A DNA stretch of 12,448 nt, taken from NCBI GenBank assembly GCA_025464425.1, contig JAODGV010000015.1, positions 1 to 12,448 on the forward strand. Reading direction: 5' to 3'. The first letter of the stretch is position 1, and each line of letters starts with the position of its first letter. The notes beneath the pieces were generated by a model that saw only the letters and a program-made list of their open reading frames with translations, made no database searches and was not told where the DNA came from. Positions 6,633 to 12,448 of this stretch are shown here, in pieces. Source of the DNA: Methanosarcinales archaeon. GTDB taxonomy: Archaea; Halobacteriota; Syntropharchaeia; Alkanophagales; Methanospirareceae. A program made the position numbers and the translations under genes.

Positions 6633-7787
6633 ATGCGCAGTTTTAATAATGCTCTGGTTTTGAAGCAGGCAGTTGCGATTATACTATATGCGTGGCTCAC
6701 GAACTGGAATAAGATAGCTTTTATCCGCTGGATAACACAATTGAAGAATCTCTTACATGCCGGTGCAGGTATGAATAAGATCCGCTGCTTCGGTGTGGAC
6801 CCACATGTTGTCTGGGAGATGACGGGCAGATGTAACCTCAGATGTGTTCACTGCCATGCGTTCGGTGGAGAAGCGGCGTACGATGAGCTCACGAAAGACG
6901 AAGGTATGGCACTGATAGACAATGTAGCCGCGTCAGGCATCACGACTTTTGTATTCACGGGCGGTGAGCCATTGTTGCGAGCTGATCTCTTTGATTTGAT
7001 TGCGCATGCGCGGTCGAAAGGGCTGAACATATTCCTGGCGACGAACGGAACATTGATAACGCGAGAAGTTGCGAAACAGCTCAGGAGGTTCAATGTGGGT
7101 GTGGTGATAGGTCTGGACAGTATGAAGCCCGGTGTACACGATGCGATAAGAGGAGTAAAAGGCGCTTATGATGCCGTCATTGCGGGTATAGAGAATTGTA
7201 TAGCAGAAGGACTGTACTTACATCTGAACATAGTGGCATCCAGGCGTAATTTTGATGATATCGAGCGTGTCATAGATTATGGCAACAGAATAGGTGTTTA
7301 TTCTTATTTCATCTACAATTTCGTGCCCTGTGGCAGGGGCGAAACGGTCAGTGATTACGCACTTGATGACGCGGGTTTTAAGGCTCTTCTTGAATTGATC
7401 CTGAGGAAGCAACGTGAGACGCGAGCGATACTCATTCCTGTGGCTGCACCTGAATACTGGGCGTATGTGCTTCATAAGCGTGGTATACACAACAGAATGC
7501 TGATAAGGTTCTTCAGTCACTTCCTCGGCGGCTGTATCGCAGGTGAAGGAATGATGTACATCAAGCCGAACGGTGATGTATGGGCATGTCCTTTCCTTCC
7601 GTTCAGTGTGGGTGGCAATGTGAGGAGAGATAGTATCGAAGAGATAAGGAATAACTTACACGCGTTCTCGCATAAATCCTGTGAATGTGCGTATAAAGAT
7701 GTGTGTGGCGGTTGTAAGGCGCGGATGTCCATGCGGCAAAATCAGGTATGCGAGCATCTCAAGCGTGAAGAACAGGGCTACAAATAA
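6633..7787 (+). CDS. radical SAM/SPASM domain protein (PqqE/AhbC/NirJ-like)
   Basis: This is a 384-residue radical S-adenosylmethionine enzyme. The [4Fe-4S] SAM cluster motif is C67-x3-C71-x2-C74 (GRCNLRCVHC). FTGGEPLL (108-115) is the GGE motif for SAM binding, and LATNGTLIT (135-143) follows in the barrel. The C-terminal SPASM region (auxiliary Fe-S clusters) has Cys301, Cys319, Cys350, Cys352, Cys358, Cys361 (VCGGCKAR) and Cys373. Residues 8-31 are hydrophobic/amphipathic and may dock to the membrane. An alternative start is Met47 (base 6771), which would remove that segment. Relatives modify peptides (PqqE) or tetrapyrroles (AhbC, AhbD, NirJ); the substrate cannot be told from sequence here. 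The 2-base gap to the membrane protein implies co-transcription and perhaps translational coupling. The N-terminal hydrophobic stretch fits action on a membrane-bound or lipid-linked substrate. Confidence 0.92.
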   Translation: MRSFNNALVLKQAVAIILYAWLTNWNKIAFIRWITQLKNLLHAGAGMNKIRCFGVDPHVVWEMTGRCNLRCVHCHAFGGEAAYDELTKDEGMALIDNVAASGITTFVFTGGEPLLRADLFDLIAHARSKGLNIFLATNGTLITREVAKQLRRFNVGVVIGLDSMKPGVHDAIRGVKGAYDAVIAGIENCIAEGLYLHLNIVASRRNFDDIERVIDYGNRIGVYSYFIYNFVPCGRGETVSDYALDDAGFKALLELILRKQRETRAILIPVAAPEYWAYVLHKRGIHNRMLIRFFSHFLGGCIAGEGMMYIKPNGDVWACPFLPFSVGGNVRRDSIEEIRNNLHAFSHKSCECAYKDVCGGCKARMSMRQNQVCEHLKREEQGYK

Positions 7788-7792
7788 TGTCG

Positions 7793-7810
7793 TTTTGGAC
7801 AAAACCAAAA
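7793..7810 (+). terminator. short inverted repeat after the radical SAM gene
   Basis: TTTTGG and CCAAAA are separated by six bases (ACAAAA) and begin 6 bases after the stop codon. They could form a 6-bp hairpin. There is no clean U-tract behind it, so termination is possible but unproved; it may only stabilise the mRNA 3' end. Confidence 0.3.
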
Positions 7811-7844
7811 TATGTGTCATGCCCATCCTGATGTGAAACAAGCC

Positions 7845-7881
7845 TTATATAAATCTCATGCTATTTTCTATATAAAGGAGG
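7845..7881 (+). promoter_or_regulatory. orphan tandem TATA boxes and Shine-Dalgarno in a convergent gap
   Basis: TTATATAAA (7845-7853) and CTATATAAA (7868-7876) are 23 bases apart. GGAGG (7877-7881) and an ATG at 7891 follow. From the first box, transcription would start near 7876, giving a 15-base leader containing the Shine-Dalgarno sequence 9 bases before the ATG. The reading frame from that ATG is only 48 codons (7891-8037; begins MSVYYHLHGGG) and mostly lies antisense to the 3' end of the DUF166 gene. No annotated gene uses this promoter. It may make a small protein or an antisense RNA, or be the remnant of a lost gene. Confidence 0.35.
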
Positions 7882-7910
7882 ACCCTGGGAATGTCGGTCT
7901 ATTACCACCT

Positions 7911-8603
7911 TCATGGTGGGGGAATTCTCAATGCCGATTTCAGTGCATCGCTCAGCAATTCACCTGCACGTTGCATTATCGGTCTGTCAGGACCCATGTA
8001 TGCCACGCACTCGTTATCATGCATCTGCCGCACCTGATCCTCAAACGACTTAAGATCATTATAAGACATCCCGCTCAGTCTGGGTGCGATCTTGGATGCG
8101 GATCCACAGGGTGTGTCTCTTATCACCCTCACCACTTCTATTATCTTCTTCCTGGCATTGACTTTGACTTCAAATTTGGGCTTACCGAATGCGGCAGCAA
8201 AAGAATTCACAAGCTCATCTTCACTGCTCTCCAGTATGCAGAACGGCTCAGGGAATTCCACATGCACTCCCATCTTCTTCAGTTCCTCCTCTATCGAATA
8301 CCTGCCCTCCGGTATCAGGTTCGGGTCTTCAATCGGCCATATAACCGCCTTCGCACCCGTCCTTTCCGCTATGATGGGTACGAGATCACCAGCTTTCGGT
8401 AATATCCCGAGCACGAGCAGCAGGTCGCATTCCGCCAAGGGTATATCCTCGGGCATGTCCTTCTCCGGCTCATCAAGCGATACAGAAGCGACTTTCAGGT
8501 CATATAAACCCACGATATTCTCTGCAAAATCGCTCGTCGCCAGATGTTCGGCAACCAGTTCACCAAACGATCCGTGATACAGTATATATATCCGTCCTTC
8601 CAT
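7911..8603 (-). CDS. DUF166 family protein of unknown function
   Basis: This is a 230-residue protein that I recognise as the archaeal DUF166 family (PF02593), sometimes labelled thymidylate synthase without good support. The N-terminal half looks like an alpha/beta nucleotide- or ligand-binding fold: strand IYILYHGSFGELVAEHL at 5-21, and DLLLVLGILPKAGDLVP at 60-76. Cysteines stand in well-marked blocks: PFCILE (120-125), RDTPCGSASKIAP (162-174) and HDNECVAYM (195-203). This suggests a metal or Fe-S site or redox chemistry, but the ligands are not proven. There is no signal peptide or membrane span. The start at 8603 fits a TATA box that predicts a leader of about 8 bases. The gene is convergent with the radical SAM gene and 120 bases from the next minus-strand gene, so it is probably a single transcription unit. 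Function is unknown. Confidence 0.85.
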   Translation of the reverse strand: MEGRIYILYHGSFGELVAEHLATSDFAENIVGLYDLKVASVSLDEPEKDMPEDIPLAECDLLLVLGILPKAGDLVPIIAERTGAKAVIWPIEDPNLIPEGRYSIEEELKKMGVHVEFPEPFCILESSEDELVNSFAAAFGKPKFEVKVNARKKIIEVVRVIRDTPCGSASKIAPRLSGMSYNDLKSFEDQVRQMHDNECVAYMGPDRPIMQRAGELLSDALKSALRIPPP

Positions 8604-8632
8604 AGCCCCTAAATATGATCAAAATCTGGCAA

Positions 8633-8641
8633 TATATTAAA
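8633..8641 (-). promoter_or_regulatory. TATA box for the DUF166 gene
   Basis: Read on the minus strand, this is TTTAATATA within an AT-rich stretch. Its centre is about 34 bases before the ATG at 8603. Transcription would begin near 8611, giving a leader of about 8 bases. The rest of the 120-base gap (8604-8723) shows no gene or stable hairpin to my eye. Confidence 0.45.
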
Positions 8642-8723
8642 TTTTTGTACCGGCATCGGTTAAAATTCATTTCCAGCAGAGCATCCGCACTTAAGCTGAG
8701 ATACGCGACATAACTGTGGCTTG

Positions 8724-9791
8724 CTAATCCAGGTATCGCTCAACGTCTTTATAATCGAACTCTTCGGTCTCAAGCACATTATTTACAAAGTTGAACAGCT
8801 TCGCTCTTGTCTCCTCAGAGATATCGGGATACCACACGGGAGAAGCAACCACGAGCCCGCGGAACGCATAAAACGGCTGTATCACCTCCAGCAGTTCGCT
8901 ATCGCCCGTCTCAGCCAGGTATACATCGAAGAACAGGTTGTACAACCGTCTGAAATCCCTGTCTATACACTCACCATCGGTCTTCAATAGCCCGAAGAAG
9001 ATGTAATTTATGCTCATCGCAGTGATATCGTCCGCAGCTTCGCCCCATTCGCCTCTACTACGATCCAGCAGTGTGAAATCCGTACCCGTCCGGAACATTA
9101 TATTCCATGGATGGAAATCGCCATGCACCATGCAAAGCCGATCCGTCTTGTTCTTCAGTTTCCAGCGCCATTCGATACACCGTTTCTCTATATCCATCAG
9201 CTTCGTTATGTACTTCGCGGGATAGCTGTCGGTAAGCCCGAATATGCACTCGCTATGACCGACCAGTTCTCTTATCCGGCGTATGTATAACTTAGCATCC
9301 TCCCGCTTCTCTGCGTGTATACCGGCGAGGTAGGAAGCCAGAGCCTCCACTCGCTTCTCGTCCTCCTCTCTCAGTCTCGCGCCTCCTCTCAATCTCTCAA
9401 GGTCTTTTACGTACTCTGAACCTTCCACCTTCTCGCACAGAATGAAATATTCAACAGCGTCACCTGCGGATTTCAATCGCCCATCTGCTGTGAAATAGCC
9501 CACATCGAGCGCTCTCACATGCCCCGGCAGTGAATTGAACGCATGATACTGCCATATCAATATTTGAGCGCGATCCGAGAGATACTCGTGTCCGAACCCG
9601 TCTTCACCCCGCAGCGAGGATATGACGACCTCCTTACGCGCTCCTCCCGCGGTCTCAAAAGTGACGAAGTAGGGCTTACCATAACCGAAGCCTTTTATCT
9701 CCTCCTCTCGCCCTCCCGCTTCTTTTATGCTCAATATCCGCAGAGAAGTACCCAGTCGCTCCTTCAGGTATCTTTCTATCTCCTCTTTCAT
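8724..9791 (-). CDS. APH-fold phosphotransferase (aminoglycoside/choline kinase-like), substrate unknown
   Basis: This 355-residue protein has the kinase core of the APH superfamily, which transfers phosphate from ATP to small molecules. The catalytic loop is VHGDFHPWN (222-230), with Asp225 as the likely base and Asn230 as a metal ligand. The second metal Asp is Asp243 in LLDRSRGEWGEAADD (241-255), where many relatives have DFE or DWE. The N-terminal lobe contains GFGHEYLSDRAQ (65-76) and a Glu/Asp-rich linker (130-165); PVWYPD lies at 318-323. I recall the DRSRGEWGE form in bacterial homologues, so it probably marks a subfamily rather than a defect. Archaeal members are unlikely to be drug-resistance genes; a sugar, alcohol or nucleoside kinase role is more plausible. 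The gene is divergent, 50 bases from HMG-CoA synthase, with no co-transcribed neighbour to suggest the substrate. Confidence 0.85.
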   Translation of the reverse strand: MKEEIERYLKERLGTSLRILSIKEAGGREEEIKGFGYGKPYFVTFETAGGARKEVVISSLRGEDGFGHEYLSDRAQILIWQYHAFNSLPGHVRALDVGYFTADGRLKSAGDAVEYFILCEKVEGSEYVKDLERLRGGARLREEDEKRVEALASYLAGIHAEKREDAKLYIRRIRELVGHSECIFGLTDSYPAKYITKLMDIEKRCIEWRWKLKNKTDRLCMVHGDFHPWNIMFRTGTDFTLLDRSRGEWGEAADDITAMSINYIFFGLLKTDGECIDRDFRRLYNLFFDVYLAETGDSELLEVIQPFYAFRGLVVASPVWYPDISEETRAKLFNFVNNVLETEEFDYKDVERYLD

Positions 9792-9796
9792 GCTTA

Positions 9797-9804
9797 TTTA
9801 TATG
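9797..9804 (+). promoter_or_regulatory. TATA box for the HMG-CoA synthase operon
   Basis: TTTATATG in the 50-base divergent gap predicts a start near 9826, about 15 bases before the ATG at 9842. Read on the other strand it is too close to the kinase ATG to serve that gene. Confidence 0.45.
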
Positions 9805-9818
9805 TTGTTCCTGAACTT

Positions 9819-9829
9819 GTTTATTACTT
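9819..9829 (-). promoter_or_regulatory. TATA-like box for the phosphotransferase gene
   Basis: On the minus strand this reads TAAGTAATAAA, centred about 33 bases before the ATG at 9791, predicting a leader of about 7 bases. It is weaker than the plus-strand box. The two promoters would interlock, each TATA box lying close to or within the other gene's start region. Confidence 0.3.
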
Positions 9830-9841
9830 AATGAAGATGAA

Positions 9842-10879
9842 ATGACAGGGATAGTTTCGTATGGGGTTTATGTACCTTCGTACAGGATACGCGTGGAGGA
9901 TATAGCGAAGCAATGGGGAGAAGACCCTGAGATAATAAAATCAGGACTGATGGTGGAGAAGAAGTCTGTACCAGACCTTGATGAGGACACAGTAACCATG
10001 TCAGTTGAAGCTGCTCGAACTGCGATACTGCGTGCGGGTCTCAATCCTGCGGATATAGGTGCCATTTACGTGGGCTCGGAGAGCCATCCTTACGCCGTGA
10101 AGCCGACAGCAACCATTGTTGGTGCGGCAATCGGTGCATCTAACACTTTTACCGCTGCGGACTTCGAGTTCGCATGCAAGGCAGGAACAGCAGCCATACA
10201 GACATGTATGGGATTAGTGGCGCTGAAGAAGATCAAATATGGACTGGCAATAGGCGCTGATGTCGCGCAGGCGAGTCCGGGTGATGCCTTAGAGTATACT
10301 GCAGGAGCGGGCAGTGCAGCATATATCATCGGTGATGAGAATGTAATAGCAGAGATAGATGATTTCGCGTCTTTCACTTCCGATACACCCGATTTCTGGC
10401 GACGTGACCTGCAGAAGTATCCGTCTCATGGTGGTAGATTCACCGGCGAGCCCGCTTATTTCCGGCATATCATATCAGCCACGAAGGAATTGATGGCTAA
10501 AACTGGACTGCAGCCCGCTGATTTCGATTACGTCGTATTCCACCAGCCGAACGGCAAGTTCCCACTGAAAGCGGCGAAGAGCCTTGGATTCAACGCAGAA
10601 CAGTTAAAGCCCGGTCTGATGGTCGCTCATATCGGCAATACGTACTCGGCTTCATCGCTTATCGGGCTTGCTGCGGTTCTTGATCACGCACTGCCGGGGC
10701 AGCGGATACTTATGACCTCTTTTGGCTCTGGTGCGGGCTCTGATTCATTCGCTATCACCGTTACCGATGGCATCGAGACGGTGCGGGATAATGCACCGCG
10801 GGTAGAAGATTTACTCACACATGTCAGATATGTGGACTATGCGGGTTATGCTAAACATCAGGGTATGATAAGGATGTGA
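9842..10879 (+). CDS. hydroxymethylglutaryl-CoA synthase (archaeal type)
   Basis: The product condenses acetyl-CoA with acetoacetyl-CoA to HMG-CoA, the second step of the mevalonate pathway that supplies archaeal isoprenoid lipids. At 345 residues it is the usual archaeal length. It has the thiolase-like fold. The catalytic triad is visible: Glu80 in VGSESHPYAVKPT, Cys112 in FEFACKAGTAAIQ (the acyl-cysteine), and His234 in VVFHQPNGKFP. GNTYSASSLIGL (265-276) and the glycine-rich SFGSGAGSDSF (293-303) are further family blocks. It is first in a two-gene operon with thiolase, 3 bases apart. In archaea the two enzymes form a channelling complex on a DUF35 scaffold, which is missing here. Confidence 0.97.
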   Translation: MTGIVSYGVYVPSYRIRVEDIAKQWGEDPEIIKSGLMVEKKSVPDLDEDTVTMSVEAARTAILRAGLNPADIGAIYVGSESHPYAVKPTATIVGAAIGASNTFTAADFEFACKAGTAAIQTCMGLVALKKIKYGLAIGADVAQASPGDALEYTAGAGSAAYIIGDENVIAEIDDFASFTSDTPDFWRRDLQKYPSHGGRFTGEPAYFRHIISATKELMAKTGLQPADFDYVVFHQPNGKFPLKAAKSLGFNAEQLKPGLMVAHIGNTYSASSLIGLAAVLDHALPGQRILMTSFGSGAGSDSFAITVTDGIETVRDNAPRVEDLLTHVRYVDYAGYAKHQGMIRM

Positions 10880-10882
10880 GAA

Positions 10883-12046
10883 ATGAGAGAAGTAGCGATA
10901 ATAGGTATCGGGAACACCAGATTTGGTGAGCTCTGGGACAGGTCTTTCCGTGATATAGCGGTAGAAGCGGGAGTTAGGGCGATAGAAGATGCGGGCATAA
11001 GCGGAGATGAAGTGGAAGCGCTTTACGGTGGCAATATGTCTGCCGGCAGGTTTGTGGAGCAGGAGCACATAGGTGCGCTAATCGCAGATTATTCCGGTCT
11101 GGCGAGCCTGCATATACCGGCAACGCGAGTGGAGGCAGCCTGCGCGTCCGGTGGGCTTGCATTGCATCTGGCATTCCTCGCAGTCGCCTCCGGGTGGTAT
11201 GATATCGTGATAGCAGCAGGGGTGGAGAAGATGACAGATGTGAGTGAAGATATAGCAAATGACCTGCTCCTGTCTTCGGTGGATCGTGAATGGGAGGCTA
11301 TCTGCGGCGCCACACTGCCGGCACTATTCGCTCAGATGGCGAGAGCGCACATGGAGAAATACGGCACCACCGAGGAGCAGATGGCGAAGGTGGCGGCTAA
11401 GAACCATGCCAATGCGGTTCATAACCCGATAGCGCAGTATCGGCGACCTTTATCCATAGATGCTGTGCTGGCATCACCGGTCGTTGCCGAGCCACTACAC
11501 ATGTTAGATTGCTCAAGCATAGCAGATGGCGCCTCTGCGGTCGTCCTCTGCCCGGCTGAGGATGCAAGGCGATATACCGATTCACCGGTATATGTGAAAG
11601 CTTCTGTTCAGGCGAGTGACAGTATCGCACTTCACGACCGCAGGGAGATCACAACGATGGATGCAACAGTATTTGCAGCACGAGAGGCATATAAGCGCGC
11701 TTCTGTTGAACCTTCCGGGATATCAGTTGCCGAGGTGCATGATTCATACACAATCGCGGAGATAATAGCGATAGAGGATCTGGGCTTCTTTGATAAGGGT
11801 AAAGGCGGTGTAGCGACTTTAGAAGGTGAGACGGAAATAGGCGGTAAGATCCCGATAAATCCCTCCGGCGGGTTGAAAGCGTGTGGTCATCCACTTGGCG
11901 CGACCGGTATAAGGCAGGTCACAGAGATTGTTACACAACTGAGGGGCGAAGCAGGTAAGCGTCAGGTACCCGACGCCAGCACAGGCTTAGCCCACAATAT
12001 AGGTGGCACGGGTGGTACCGCAATCGTCCATATACTATCCACGTGA
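10883..12046 (+). CDS. acetyl-CoA C-acetyltransferase (acetoacetyl-CoA thiolase, archaeal/SCP-x-like)
   Basis: This 387-residue thiolase makes acetoacetyl-CoA from two acetyl-CoA for the HMG-CoA synthase encoded just upstream. The nucleophile is Cys87 in VEAACASGGLAL. His286 lies in VAEVHDSYTIAE. The C-terminal block NPSGGLKACGHPLGATG (326-342) carries Cys334 and His336, and HNIGGTGG closes the active site (371-378). This arrangement is that of the SCP-x-like archaeal thiolases rather than bacterial AtoB. The start is 3 bases after the HMG-CoA synthase stop, with AAGGAT inside the end of that gene as a possible ribosome binding site, so the two are translated from one message. The next gene is not DUF35. 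Confidence 0.95.
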   Translation: MREVAIIGIGNTRFGELWDRSFRDIAVEAGVRAIEDAGISGDEVEALYGGNMSAGRFVEQEHIGALIADYSGLASLHIPATRVEAACASGGLALHLAFLAVASGWYDIVIAAGVEKMTDVSEDIANDLLLSSVDREWEAICGATLPALFAQMARAHMEKYGTTEEQMAKVAAKNHANAVHNPIAQYRRPLSIDAVLASPVVAEPLHMLDCSSIADGASAVVLCPAEDARRYTDSPVYVKASVQASDSIALHDRREITTMDATVFAAREAYKRASVEPSGISVAEVHDSYTIAEIIAIEDLGFFDKGKGGVATLEGETEIGGKIPINPSGGLKACGHPLGATGIRQVTEIVTQLRGEAGKRQVPDASTGLAHNIGGTGGTAIVHILST

Positions 12047-12060
12047 GTGCGTACCATTAC

Positions 12061-12127
12061 ATTTATATGCAGTACCTGACTTCTATTACATTACTTATTT
12101 TAATATTGGTGCACATTTATAGGAGGT
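12061..12127 (+). promoter_or_regulatory. promoter region and strong RBS of the orc1/cdc6 gene
   Basis: The 85-base gap after thiolase has two AT boxes: ATTTATATG (12061-12069) and TTATTTTAATATT (12094-12106). The first predicts a start near 12091 and a leader of about 40 bases ending with AGGAGGT (12121-12127), 4 bases before the ATG. The second predicts a start at about 12125, inside the RBS, and is less likely. A 9-base repeat, ACATTTATA, occurs at 12059-12067 and 12113-12121. This is the only strong Shine-Dalgarno sequence before an annotated gene in the window. Confidence 0.45.
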
Positions 12128-12131
12128 AGAG

Positions 12132-12448
12132 ATGGACAATCTGTTCGAGGGTTTAGTGGAAGGCGGAAGCAGGATATTCGCAAACAAGGAAGTGCTTCGC
12201 CCAACATACATACCAGAGAATCTACCACATCGGAAGCAGCAGATAAAGCATCTTGCTAACATACTCTCCGCGGCGCTCAGGGGTGAGACACCGTCAAATA
12301 TAATGATTTATGGTAAGACAGGTACGGGCAAGACCGCAACGGTGAAGTATGTGAGCAAGGAGCTGGAGGCGATGGGGCGGAAGATGGGCAGCAGATGCTC
12401 GCTGATTTATATCAATGGCGAAGTCTTTGACACCCAGTATCGAATTTT
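12132..12448 (+). CDS. cdc6: Orc1/Cdc6 replication initiation protein, N-terminal part
   Basis: Only the first 105 residues are in the window; the gene runs off the end. Archaeal Orc1/Cdc6 proteins are AAA+ ATPases that bind origins and load the MCM helicase. The sequence shows the family opening: a short acidic leader, IFANKEVLRPTYIPENLPHR (15-34), and RKQQIKHLANILSAALRG (34-51). The Walker A motif GKTGTGKT is at 61-68, followed by the strand SLIYINGE (90-97). The YIPE-x-x-PHR stretch is typical. Start at 12132 is supported by AGGAGGT. Archaeal orc1/cdc6 genes often lie beside an origin, but the downstream side, where it might be, is not visible. Confidence 0.95.
   Translation, partial: MDNLFEGLVEGGSRIFANKEVLRPTYIPENLPHRKQQIKHLANILSAALRGETPSNIMIYGKTGTGKTATVKYVSKELEAMGRKMGSRCSLIYINGEVFDTQYRI

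Noticed and set aside
7812..8402. A 196-codon plus-strand frame across the DUF166 gene.
   Set aside because: It is antisense to a well-supported gene, shows no family motifs, and is rich in His/Leu/Tyr/Cys as expected of a shadow frame.
8604..8723. Possible C/D box RNA (ATGATCA-like and CTGA sequences) in the gap upstream of DUF166.
   Set aside because: The C box is imperfect, the spacing of about 80 bases is long, and no inner C'/D' boxes are visible.
1..12448. Insertion sequences, CRISPR arrays, prophage or defence genes.
   Set aside because: No transposase, integrase, regular repeat array or known defence domain was found; genes are mostly housekeeping with even base composition.

Overview
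The window is archaeal, from a euryarchaeote-type chromosome. Diagnostic genes are the archaeal 3-dehydroquinate synthase II, a class I (archaeal) CCA-adding enzyme, a DUF166 protein, the archaeal HMG-CoA synthase/thiolase pair and an Orc1/Cdc6 initiator. TATA-like boxes lie about 26 bases from likely transcription starts, most genes have very short or no leaders, and the tRNA has no encoded CCA. The overall feel (moderate GC, this mix of genes) is that of an uncultured methanogen/ANME-like lineage such as ANME-1 or Syntropharchaeum. That placement is an impression, not something the window proves.

Layout. Bases 1-136 are the 3' end of a 23S rRNA. It is followed by a U-rich probable terminator and tRNA-Cys(GCA), with no 5S gene between them. 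A plus-strand run follows: a class II (fuculose-phosphate type) aldolase that starts 16 bases after the tRNA, the alternative shikimate-pathway enzyme DHQ synthase II, and the CCA-adding enzyme. hisD (histidinol dehydrogenase) converges on the last of these with a 6-base overlap. hisD diverges, around one palindromic AT element, from a large GT-C-like membrane protein. That protein is tightly followed by a radical SAM/SPASM enzyme, and this pair is the least understood unit here.

A convergent gap (7788-7910) separates the radical SAM gene from a minus-strand DUF166 gene. The gap unexpectedly carries tandem TATA boxes, a strong Shine-Dalgarno sequence and an ATG. Next, on the minus strand, is an APH-fold small-molecule kinase of unknown substrate. 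It is divergent from the mevalonate-pathway operon (HMG-CoA synthase then acetoacetyl-CoA thiolase). The DUF35 gene that normally completes this three-protein complex in archaea is not next; an Orc1/Cdc6 gene with its own leader and strong RBS begins instead and runs off the window.

The window is mainly housekeeping: aromatic amino acid, histidine and isoprenoid synthesis, tRNA maturation and replication initiation. The points of most interest are the GT-C/radical SAM pair, the missing DUF35 partner, the tRNA-aldolase junction, and the orphan promoter-RBS in the convergent gap. No mobile element, CRISPR array or integration site was seen.
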